Assembly (NCBI GenBank): GCA_037954665.1
Contig: JBBMOL010000180.1
Span: 434,001-498,000, forward strand
Direction of reading: 5' to 3'
From: Laguncularia racemosa
Lineage: Eukaryota > Streptophyta > Magnoliopsida > Myrtales > Combretaceae
Length of the DNA: 64,000 nt
Of the stretch, positions 1 through 10,130 are shown piece after piece; position 1 is the stretch's first letter, and each line of letters begins with the position of its first letter. Below the pieces are notes generated by a model that saw only the letters and a program-made list of their open reading frames with translations, had not been told where the DNA came from and searched no databases. Both the position numbers and the translations under genes were made by a program.

Positions 1-888
1 GTTGGTCTAAGGACTTGATATGAAATCGACCTAGGATGTGCTACTCCTAATTCAACGTTATGGGATTTGGTGACTTGCTGGTTCAAGCCAAGTAAGGTAG
101 TCATGGTACCATTGCTCATATCTAGCTTAAACTTGAAGTAACCACAATTGAATCGAATTTGAGTAATACTAATCCAAACTCAAGTATTTTGCAAATAAAT
201 TAGCATTGGATTCATTTATACCTAATATAAATACTAATATATTTTTTTATATATAAGATTAACAGTGAAAGGCTATAATATTTTCTAATTGTTCATCAAA
301 TCAAGTCAAAAATCTAATCGAACCATATCAAACCTAGAATGTTGGTTTTTATATTTCAATTTGGTTTGTAGTTTGGTTTGATAGCCAAATCGAAATTGAA
401 CCACTTCTTATTAATAAATAAAAATAAGCAACAATTTTTTTAAACCTAATAGATATTTTAGTCTAACCTTATTTACTCTTTTTTTTTTTTCTCATTTCTC
501 ATCTCGTTCTTAACCTTCCTAGCCCAATCATTTTCTTTCATCATCATTGCTCAAACAAACTTATGCACCTTCACTATCACTTGAAGATGCGATTTTACTG
601 CAATATAGTGTTATGTTGCTTTAATTTTTTGTGTGTAAAGTTCCTTAATTTAAATGATAATGTTTAGTTGAAAGCTTAAATGACTATTAGTATTATCAAT
701 TATAGCAAAGTATTTTTTTAAGTGATTCAAACTGAATCAAGTCAAACCAAATCAAATTGCATTTAGAGTGGTTTGGTTCATTAAGAGTTTAGACCAAACC
801 GTTTCAAATGCAATTCAACTCGATTTGGCTTCTAAGTTGAACCAAACCATGAACACCGTTAATATTATTTTGGTAAAATGTAGCTTAA
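1..888. repeat. Diverged direct repeat, copy 1
   Basis: This stretch aligns over its whole length with 6929-7823 in the same orientation, with many point differences and few indels. Similarity stops abruptly near 888 and 7823. No reading frame is conserved. It begins at the window edge, so the repeat may extend further left. The two copies could be LTRs of an old element whose body (889-6928) later received the LTR element at 1713-5647, or a plain duplication. No convincing terminal dinucleotides or target duplication can be read here. Confidence 0.75.
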
Positions 889-1582
889 TTCAAGGAAGAG
901 GTAATTATTAACTTTTTCATATACACTGATTAGGAGGAGGTAATTATTAATGAAATGCGTATGATTGGTGTCAATCCACTATTTATATTTAATCATAGCA
1001 TATTAATATGATTAAATCTATTTTTAGTTTGTACTTGTGTATATTGACTCTATATTGTGGAAGGAAAGATAGAAAAGTTATTTTCTCTCCTTTCCTTGAA
1101 TACTTATTCTTATGTTCATCACAATTTTACATATGGTATAATATTTATACTAGGTAACTTTATTTTGAATAAGAGATTCATCTGGATAGGGGTAGAACAA
1201 GATCAAACATGATTGAACTAGAATTAAATGGATTTGAATTATCTAAAGTTGTTATTTCTAAAGTTTCTTAAAATTATCTTTTTAAGATATTCTAAAATAT
1301 AATTAATTGTTATATTGTAAGAAAAACATAATGATGCATGAGGTACTTCAAAAATCTAACCAAACTCGACTCTTAATATGTAATTTTATAAAATTTGGGA
1401 GAAAAATGACTTTAGAGAATCTATTTCCATATCAAATTTATCAATATATTATTTTCATTTTAACTATAAGTTATAAAAAATAATTCTTACTTTCATTAAT
1501 TTATATTAATAATTCATATTACTATCTTAAGACATTGTAAATAATAATCAATACCAACAACTTGCCATAATTGTTTTTTTTT
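889..1582. other. AT-rich intergenic DNA
   Basis: No open frame, RNA gene or clear repeat is seen in this AT-rich stretch between repeat copy 1 and the SINE-like segment. Confidence 0.5.
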
Positions 1583-1676
1583 TTTTGTGATTACAATTGG
1601 AGAGAGAAATTTAAATCTAGTCTATCTAACCTGAAGACTTGTGTTTATACCACTAAGCTAAAATAACCTTAGTCCA
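1583..1676 (-). mobile_element. SINE-like tRNA-derived fragment (weak)
   Basis: Read on the minus strand, TAGCTTAGTGGT (1649-1660) resembles a Pol III A box. A degenerate B-box-like AGATTTAAATTT (1607-1618) follows about 42 nt downstream. A run of T on the plus strand (A on the minus strand) lies beside it at about 1575. The order and spacing fit a plant tRNA-derived SINE, but both boxes are imperfect and no target duplication was found. Confidence 0.3.
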
Positions 1677-1712
1677 TAATTTAGTTAGTTTTTATACAAT
1701 TTTATAAATCTA

Positions 1713-2388
1713 TATAGAGGGTTGAAAATATTATATAAATATATTGGGCTAGGCCCATTAATTATTTGTCTTGACTCATTTGGCTAAATGATAGGGTCTA
1801 ATGACTCCAATCCAATTATTCGGATGACTAAGAGAGAATTGACTTGGTGGGCTTGGAATAGGGATCGTTGGGTCAGTTCATCCACATCCAACCTTTCTTA
1901 GGTAGGCTTATGTATTTATGAGGTAAGCTATTGGCCTTCGCCTTATAGTAAACTTATTAGGATAACCTTAAAATGAGTAAACTCCATTCATCTATTGATC
2001 ACTAAGGTAATTTGACAAATGTCATCAAGCACAAAAGTCTATAAATACTCAATCATTTCTCCTCATTAAAGGATTTTGTCAAATTCTAAAGATCAGAGAA
2101 ACAGTGTTCCGCTAAGAATTCTTTGCTCTCAAAGATCAAATAAGAGTTCAGACGAAAAATGATCTCCATTGCCCAAGAACTATAAGGTTGATGCTTAAAG
2201 TCTCCTTAGCTCCTTTGTTTGTCATTTGTGCATTCGAGACTCTCGAGATTACTTGTTCCTCCTCTTTACCACTCTCTTCTTAATCATCCCATTACGTGCC
2301 ATCTCCACATCACTTCTCTAAAGTCACATGTGATGTGACACCCGCGTGATACTTACATAACCAATCTTACCGGAACTCCTCATCTACA
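1713..2388 (+). repeat. 5' LTR of element I
   Basis: About 676 bp, matching 4975-5647. Homology to the other LTR starts at TATA, not at the TG ten bases further in, and the sequence ends TCTACA. Placing the start here gives a perfect 5-bp target duplication and puts the purine tract immediately upstream of the partner LTR. Confidence 0.7.
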
Positions 2389-4133
2389 TTTTTGGCAACT
2401 CCATTGGAGTAGAACTAAGTGATAGAAGAATAATTACACCTGCTAGGAAGAGAGGACCATCTAACAATACTTCTCAAGAACAAGATCTTAGCACTAAACT
2501 AATGAAGCAAAACCTACCTTAACTGTTGCAAAATATCAGTTAGGGCAATTCACAACCTAAGGCTTAAATATATTCTATACAAATGATGCAAACTATGTAA
2601 GAGAACACAAGGATCTAAATCAGCTCATGACTAAGCTTGTTCCACTGGTCACAAGGTTAGTTGCTACTACTGCCACACAACACGATGTGGCTCCGCCAAA
2701 CACTTACATTTGTTGCATAGCGAGGCGTTGTCCATACAACTCCATCTCATGTAGTTCCTTCAACTAATCCTCCCATTAATGAGGAGAAAATTTCTAATGA
2801 GCAAACCTCTCCACCAGACGTTCTTCCTCCCAATGCTTTTAATAGATCTAACTGACAACCTACCTCAACACCCACTTCTATAGTATCTACTACAAGGATC
2901 TCCTTTGTAATAAAGGAAGACTTGAACATATACTCAAAAGAAATACAAGCAAAGTCAATTATGGGAGTGCCAAAGTTAAGACTCATTTATCATCAACACA
3001 TTGCTGAAAAACCTGGACAAGCGTCTCAATGGTGTACGGGATCAGCTGTTTCTTGACTTTCAAGTCTTCTCAGAAGGACCGATAAACTTGACCATCGCAA
3101 ATACTTCGTGCATGAGGCCAATCATACTTAAAGAGATTTGATGAGAGCACCTCGTAAGATAGTGTACTTTAATGCAATTGGCTGAAACATCTATCCACTA
3201 AGAGTTTCCCAAAGACAACTTCTGCGACACGTCGCGCTAACAGATCTTCTTGTGAAGGGGACATATCAAAGGCAAACCCATTAGCCTTAGGCAATCTAAT
3301 TACCGTTCGACCACTCATTGAGGCAAAGGAGTGTTTCCGAACGAGTTGTCATTCGACTAACTTTGACAACATCATGTATCACTAATAATGGAATCAACGG
3401 TGTCCGACTGATGGTCACAGCTAGATTCTAGCCTTCTTTCTTTGGTTCTCGAGAAGTTTGCCTTCGTAGCTAAATTATCTTCACGTCAACATAGTTTGCA
3501 AGTCATGGCATGATGTTTCAAAATGGCAGACAAAGCAACGGATTTGATCTCAAACTCATAATATTCCTTTTCTATTGGTTCTAACCAGAAATGGAAGTGA
3601 AAAGGGCATAGCCTATACGACACCGTCAACAACAAAACTTGAGTTTTCAAGTAAGTTCCCCTTTTTAACGTGAGATGTGCTGGTTCTTCCTCGCTGGTTA
3701 TTCTATAATGGCAACACATGCTTTACCATGTTAAATACAATTATTATACTAGACATGGATCAAGTTTAATTGGAAACATTTGAAGAAGATTCCTATCATC
3801 CAATTCATGCTGTTAAAGCCGTTTTTATCACGTGACCCTTCTCCATATTCTAATGATTACTAGGGATCCTAGTCATATATGATGGTATATCCAAGTTGAC
3901 AATTTTCAAATCCAAAGGACAAGAACATGGATAGTGCCCAACTTACCTGCTTAACACCGGTCAATGGGTGTATCTTGACCCTGATATGATTTACTATTAA
4001 CTTAGGCGTAGGATATTATTACCTACAAGAAAAACAAAACTAAAACGAATGAAAAAAAAAAAAAGAGAGAGAGAAGAAAAGAAACGAGAAAGAAGAAAGA
4101 GTAAAACTGTTATCACCAATTCGAAGAGAAAGA

Positions 4134-4154
4134 ATATATATATATATATATATA
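4134..4154. repeat. (TA)n microsatellite
   Basis: Pure TA dinucleotide run inside element I. Confidence 0.9.
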
Positions 4155-4354
4155 AGTGATGTGGGAAGCAGAAATTTAGATTGGTAGGATTAAATGGATT
4201 TAAATTGTGATAGTGATATTTGAATTTGTATAGTGGTGATATGTGATAAGATTTGGCCAAGATTTGAGATTGATTCGGTTTTGATATTGATAAACCTCCT
4301 TTTGAAGAATTTTTAAAAGTTATAACTTTTTACTTACATAGAGTTACATAGCTC

Positions 4355-4357
<3 letters not shown>

Positions 4358-4391
<34 letters not shown>
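4358..4391. repeat. (TA)n microsatellite
   Basis: Pure TA run of about 34 bp inside element I. Confidence 0.9.
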
Positions 4392-4393
<2 letters not shown>

Positions 4394-4974
4394 GACTGAT
4401 TTGAGTCTTCTATAATTGGGATTGAACAATGCCTCATTTTTTAGGGTTAAATGTACGTGTTTTTATGACCTACTACACTGATAAAATCTTTTTTTTTTTT
4501 AGCCAAGATGTTCTTTCCTTTTTTTTTTTTTTTCATGGAAGACATAAACAAGATCATTACATATGCATTTGAGACATTCAATGACATATGAAGAGCATAG
4601 AAAAACCTATTGAAAATCTATTCTTAATAATTATATTGCAAGAAATATCATGATCTCAGTCAATTCCGCACTCCATTCCTCTCAAGTGATACTGTATTTC
4701 AACCTTAGGCAATATCTATTTTCAATTTGCTAAAGGTGACATGCGTAAGTAAATGATACTACAAGCTTGCACACTAAGAGAAAAAGAAATTCTAAATTAT
4801 ATGTAGTGTTTGCACCAAGCTCTTATAATATGAATCATGCAAGCGTATATCCACAGCAGTGCAACTATTCCATAAGCTTACATGTGCCAAGCAATTTCCT
4901 AGCCATTAGAAAGGCTTATCTGATGCCCAAATCCTTTTGAATTCATTCAAAAGACTTTGGTAAGGGGGCAAAAA

Positions 4975-5647
4975 TATAAAAGGCTGAAAATATTACATAA
5001 ATATATTGGCTAAGCTCATTAATTATTTAGCCTGACTCACTAGGCTAAGTAATAGAGCCTAGTATGTTTGGTCCAACTATTGGAATAACTAAGAGAGAGT
5101 TGGCTTAGTAGGTTTAGAATAGGGATTATTGGACTAGTCTGTCTGCATCCAACCTTTCTCAGGTAAGCTTATGCACTTATGAGAAAGGCTATTGGCCTTC
5201 CACCTATAATGAGATTACTAGGACCCCGAAATGAGCAAAGTTCATCTTGTATGTTAATCACTAAGGTGATATGATGAATGTTATCTGATTCAAAAGTCTA
5301 GAAATACTCAATCATTCCTCCTCATTAAAGAATTTTTCCAAATTTTAAATTTTAGAGAAACAATGTTCCATCGAGAATTCTCTACTCTCAAAGATCAGAT
5401 AAGAGTCTAGGCAAAGAACAATCCCTATTGCCTAAGAATTACAAGGTTAATACTTAAGGTCCTCTTAACTCCCCTGTCTGTAACTTATGCATCCAAAACT
5501 TTTGTGATTATCTATTCCTCCTCCTTGTCACTCTCTCCTTAGTCATCTCATTGTGCGCCATCACCATATCACCTCTCTAAAGTCACATACAGTGCAATAC
5601 CTGTGTGATACTCACATGATTACTTCTGTCGGAACCCCTCGTCTACA
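4975..5647 (+). repeat. 3' LTR of element I
   Basis: About 673 bp, the partner of 1713-2388. A purine-rich tract ends at 4974, and ATCTA follows at 5648. The two LTRs differ at many sites, so the insertion is old. Confidence 0.7.
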
Positions 5648-5652
5648 ATCTA

Positions 5653-6928
5653 TAATAGTCACAAATTTCAGTAAAACACAAGGAAATATGACAACTTGAG
5701 ATCAAGCACAGAGCTTATAAATAATTAAGAACCTGCCATTGGGAGTCCTTCCAACATCTTAAGCCTTTTAAGGACATAAGGTGTGAAAAGGCAACATGTT
5801 ATAGTTTACCAACAAGGTGTTGGTTAACAGTAAGTGGGTTGGGACATGTAAATTATTTAGTCAAAAGTCAAGGGATGGAAACTTGGCAAAGATACTTATT
5901 GAAAGAGAAGTAACCTCAAAAAAAACATCGTGAAGTTTAGACTTTAAAATGTGTAGATAAGGATATACGGGACATTTTAATTTCATTATAAGTTTATTAT
6001 CTATATTAATTTTAATGTAACCTAGTTAGTGGCTAATTTTGTAAAAAATAAATAAATAAATTTCATCGCATTCTTACCCTAATAATATTTTACATTAGAT
6101 GATATTAATGCAAAGAAGGTGTTTAACTATAAAATCCAAAGTTCAAGCTTGACTCAAAGAGTTTTGTGCTAAAGCTTGACACTCAAGACAAGACATGACA
6201 AGCTTAAACTTAACTCTACTAAGTATGTGTAGGCTAATTTTATTTTAGAAAAAAGGAAAACTTTCATCAAACTAAAATAATATTGAAATTTAGCTCAATT
6301 AAAATACAGGCTACACTCATGTTATTGATAAACTTTTTGTGTCAAATATTATGAATTCAATGTAGCTTAAGCTAGACATGAGCACTAGGCAAATTAGCCT
6401 CGTGCCCTAACCATGACCTAATTGCCACATCTCAATTTAGACTCAAAATGTGGGGTTGGGTTATGGCCTATACATAAACACATTGCTTGATTGTGTCCAT
6501 GAGAGGTCATAAACAAATATATATATATATATATAACATAAATCATGAGCTTTAAAAAATTAAATTAAATTCTTTTGAAAATTTAAACTATTTTTATGTG
6601 AAGTATAAATTTCTTTCTCACTCACAACATGTAATGTATTGCTATTAATAATGAAAAAATGGCAAAAAATAAATAAATAAATATGCTTTGAGTGTTGATC
6701 TAATTTGATGTCTTTTATTTTTTTTCCCATATTACTAGTATTATAATGTAAATTGAGTATTGTTTTCTATAAATTAAAAAAGTAAATCATTTTCAAGTTT
6801 ATCAAAAATTAGCCAAAAGTATTTGGTTCTTGAGCACAAAGTAAGAGCTTAAAGCAAAGAATTTAATAATAGTAATAATAATAATCTATTCAACAACTCT
6901 AAAAACCATGAACTAGCCTGTTAAAATC
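5653..6928. other. AT-rich intergenic DNA
   Basis: No coding frame is seen. The part at 6110-6240 is rich in AAGCTTGA-type words like those in the dispersed repeats at 28.6 and 56.2 kb. A (TA)n run lies at 6517-6535. Confidence 0.5.
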
Positions 6929-7823
6929 ATTGGTCTAAGAACTTAATACGAAATCAACTTAGGATGAGCCACTCCTAATTCAACATTATGGGATTTCATG
7001 ACTTGCTGATTCTAGCTAAGTTGTATAGTCAAGGTACCATTGCCCATATCTAGCTTAAACTTAAAATTAAACTTGAAGTAACCACAATTGAATTGAATTT
7101 GAGTAATACCAATCCACACTTGAGCATTTTACAAGTAAATTAAAATTAGAATCATTTATACCTAATATAAATACTAATATTTTCTTTTAGGTAGGATAGA
7201 TAGTGAAAGGCTATAATATTTTTTGACTGTTCATCAAATCAAGTAAAAAACCTAATCGAACCATATTAAACCCAAAATATAGTTCTTTTATATTTTAATT
7301 TGGTTTACAATTTGCTTTGACGGTTAAACCAAAATTGAACCACTTCTTATTAATAAATAAAAAATAACCGACATTTTTTTAAATCCGATAGATATTTTAG
7401 TATAACCTCATTTACTCTTTTTTCCTCATTTCTCATCCCACTCTTAACCTTCATAGCCCAATCATTTTCCTTCATCACCATCTCTCAAGCAAACTTGTGC
7501 ACCTTCATTATCACTTAAAGATGCAATTTTTATGCACTATAATGTTATGTTGCTTTAACTTTTTTTTGGTGAAGTTCCTTAATTTAAATGATAATGTTTA
7601 GTTAAAAGCTCAAATGACTATTAGTATTATCAAATATAGCAAAAAGTTTTTTAAAGCAATTCAAACTGAATAAAGCCAAACTAAATTAATTGCATTTAAG
7701 GTAACTCGAATCATTAAGAGTTTAAACCAAACCATTTCAAATGCGATTTAATTCAATTAAGCTCCTAAGCCAAACTAAACCATGAGCACCCTTAATATTC
7801 TTTTGGTAAAATATAACTTAATT
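6929..7823. repeat. Diverged direct repeat, copy 2
   Basis: Aligns with 1-888. Just left of it, TGTTAAAATC at 6919 could be an LTR-like start, but the matching position of copy 1 lies outside the window. The right end sits almost against the LINE fossil. Confidence 0.75.
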
Positions 7824-7829
7824 ATATGA

Positions 7830-9240
7830 TCAACAATATATTTTTTATTCTCATGGTTTAGTTTGACTCCATTATCACTCATTGGCATTGTAATTCTTTT
7901 GCCATCCCAAGCCCTTCATGGATTGACTAAATTTCACTTTCCATTGGCAAAGCTTTAGCAATTCTTTTTGCAAAAACCCTAAGCACCTTCCCTTCTTTGT
8001 CCCCGCAAATTCCCCTCGTTCCAATCTTCCCACTCAACTTAGACATTACTTCATTACAATTAACCTTTACCTATCTCATGTCTGGTTTTTGCCATGTTGC
8101 CTTTCTTCTTTCTGCAATACCTCATCATTTCCTTTGGTTACAAGCCCATAATTTAGCTATGTCAACTTTGGTTCTCTCTATCCAATTTTCCTCAACTTGC
8201 TTAGGATTAAAAATTCTTCTATTACACTCCTATAAATTCTTCAAGAAAAAAGTGAACATGATTGCCTGAGGTACATCTCTTTTCATCCAGTTAATCTTCT
8301 TCACCTTCGTGTTCCTCCTTATCCACTTATTTAGGTCACTATCCTACATTGTTTGGGAAAAATTCATTGGTTATAGCATGTTCCATAGTTGTTGTACTTT
8401 CACACATCCCTTAAAAAGATGGCCCATTGTTTCCCTCACTTTCCTTGCCCATGTCCACTTATCATACTAGTAGTTTATGTTTCTTCCATTGCTTGTCTTG
8501 ATTACTAGTTTATCTTTATGTAAAAGTTCCATCTTTTTTTAATTTCCTAAAGAAGGCTAAACTCCCTTTCTTCTTGAATCTATTGTTTTCTCCTTTGTAC
8601 TTCCCTACTAATAGTTTTGTCCATGACAGGCTTTTCCTTTTTGTGGTCCATGCTAGTTTAACAAAGTTTGTATCAATCTTTTTTGCATGTCCAATAGTTT
8701 AAGCCCTTTGCCCTCTATCCTCCTTAAGCCTTTTCACCTTGATCCATGAAATACAATACACTTTCCTTCTCTCTTCTATTGACCCCCACAAGAAGTCCTA
8801 GTTTATTTTTTTATGTTTTGCTAGGTTACTTTCTTTAAGAATGGTATAATTTGGGAATAATAGGTTCATATATTTTCTAGGATTGATGATATAAGAATCT
8901 TTCCTCTTGCTATCCCAAGAATTTTTGCCTTCCAACCCATTAGCTTCCTCTTCAAATCATTGCTCATTAGTTGCTCACCTTCTTTAACAAGGATTCCTAA
9001 ATACTTACCCATATTTACACTTGGGTTAATATCAAGGATATCACATATTTCATCTTTCAACTCTTTCTATGCATTCCTTGAAAAAATCACACAAGATTTC
9101 TCAAAATTCACTTTCTAACCTGACATGGTTCCAAAGACTTCCACCGTCCTCTTTATGACACTTGAGTTTTCCTTTGTTGCTTCTCCCATTAACAGTACAT
9201 CAGCTGCAAAGAAAAGATAGAAAAGTTTTTATTAGTTCCT
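7830..9240 (-). pseudogene. LINE (L1-type) fossil: RT C-terminus, zf-RVT-like and RNase H regions
   Basis: On the minus strand, fragments of a plant non-LTR retrotransposon ORF2 appear in the correct order. First is an RT catalytic block read as FFAADVLLMGEA (about 9170-9205), where active elements have FADDVL. Next is a KYLGILV...GWKAKIL...KILIS block (about 8870-9020). A FLWGSIEERRK/SWIKV segment follows (about 8740-8800). A zf-RVT-like GHLFKGC motif lies near 8420. Last is an RNase H-like stretch, with words such as VKVNCNE and KEGKVLRVFAK, between 8120 and 7900. Stops and frameshifts interrupt every part. The upstream endonuclease and early RT parts are missing, as expected of a 5'-truncated insertion. 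One Asp of the catalytic FADD pair is Ala here. Confidence 0.85.
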
Positions 9241-9261
9241 TTTAGCGTTATGGGTCGTCAA

Positions 9262-9353
9262 GTTCCTTCCTCTACTAACACATGCATTGGATCCTATCAA
9301 AACTCTGAAGTTAAGTGTGTTTTAGTTAAAATGTACTAAGATAGGGTAATATA
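9262..9353 (+). pseudogene. 5S rRNA-derived sequence (decayed)
   Basis: From ATGCATTGGATCCTATCA through AACTCTGAAGTTAAGTGTG to TGTACTAAGATAGGGT, the plus strand follows the middle and 3' part of plant 5S rRNA. It includes the internal promoter zone (A box, intermediate element, start of the C box). Most differences are C to T or G to A, the pattern of methylated-cytosine decay. The 5' end of 5S is poor and the last 25 or so bases are lost. It could be a stray 5S pseudogene, a 5S-headed SINE, or the 5S domain carried in the LTR of a Cassandra-type TRIM element; no LTR pair was found around it. Confidence 0.65.
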
Positions 9354-9539
9354 TTATTTAGTATTTATGATATATATCTTTTAATGACATTAGAAAACAC
9401 TAGTTCAATTAAAAAGAAGAAGGAAATAGATAAAATAGTTTGAAAGTTGGATTTAAAGATCGTATCATGATTCACCATATTGCTCTTAAGGAATATTTTT
9501 GCTACAAAGTTTGGTTTGTTTTGCGTACATACTATAATT

Positions 9540-10130
9540 CATTATTCATTCATCACTTTAGCAATAATGATGGAGTTGCACCTTTATAGATTTTCTTCTT
9601 TTTTAATTTTTTTTAATTGTAAATAGTTTTCCCAGATATATTTTTCCTAAAGGGCTTTTAATTCTAAGGCCCAATAATGCCATAAGCCTACCATAGCTTC
9701 CATGGATTGCCACATCAAGCTTCAAACTACACAGTACAATGCTACTCCTTTTGGTGAACCCAACCTTGGCGCTAGCTTCTTCTTTCTCTCCTTACCACCC
9801 CCTCTTCTCTCTCTCTCTCTCTTTATTTTTATTTTTTTTTTAATTTTCCTTCTCATATATCTCATCAATCATCTCCTTCTCCTCTGTTATTATAACATGT
9901 GCCACGATATGAAAATTGGTAAAGATTTCCGTATGCTTTATGGATATTATTATCATTATTCCCATTTTATTCACCACTTTAGTAGGAATGTTGGTTTCAT
10001 CTTGATGGATTATCTTCATTTTTATTCTTCTTTTTTAATTTTATTCCTTGTGATAAATGATCTTCGTTGATCAACATATACTTTAAAGAGCTTCTAATTT
10101 CAAGGCTCAATAATGTTTTAAGCCCACTAA
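9540..10130. repeat. Two degenerate direct repeats about 420 bp apart
   Basis: 9540-9690 and about 9965-10130 share the same order of words: ATTCATCACTTTAG, then a TTCTTCTTTTTTAATTTT run, then AAGGCCCAATAATGCC (second copy AAGGCTCAATAATGTT). Between them is a pyrimidine-rich stretch with (CT)n at about 9803-9820. This may be a short terminal-repeat element or a local duplication. The frame open over 9702-10070 is low-complexity and looks non-coding. Confidence 0.45.

Larger units (their letters stand above)
1713..5647 (+). mobile_element. Decayed non-autonomous LTR retrotransposon (element I)
   Basis: Two similar terminal repeats (1713-2388 and 4975-5647) bound a 2.6-kb body. The 5-bp flanks ATCTA at 1708-1712 and 5648-5652 are identical and read as the target duplication. 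Directly after the 5' LTR comes a primer-binding-site-like sequence TTGGCAACTCCATTGGAG (from about 2392). Directly before the 3' LTR is a purine tract (AAGGGGGCAAAAA, about 4962-4974). The body has no frame that I can assign to gag or pol; stops are dense in every frame. The primer site is of the type seen in element II, which suggests the Tat/Ogre side of Ty3/gypsy. Orientation is taken from the primer site and purine tract. Confidence 0.75.

Noticed and set aside
2747..2986. Minus-strand 79-codon frame inside element I
   Set aside because: Antisense to an element oriented plus by its primer site and purine tract; no domain is recognisable.
7997..8269. Plus-strand 90-codon frame
   Set aside because: Antisense to the RNase H part of the LINE fossil, which explains the sequence better on the minus strand.
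9262..9353. LINE-5S chimera made by template switching
   Set aside because: In such chimeras the small RNA and LINE are in the same orientation; here they are opposite.
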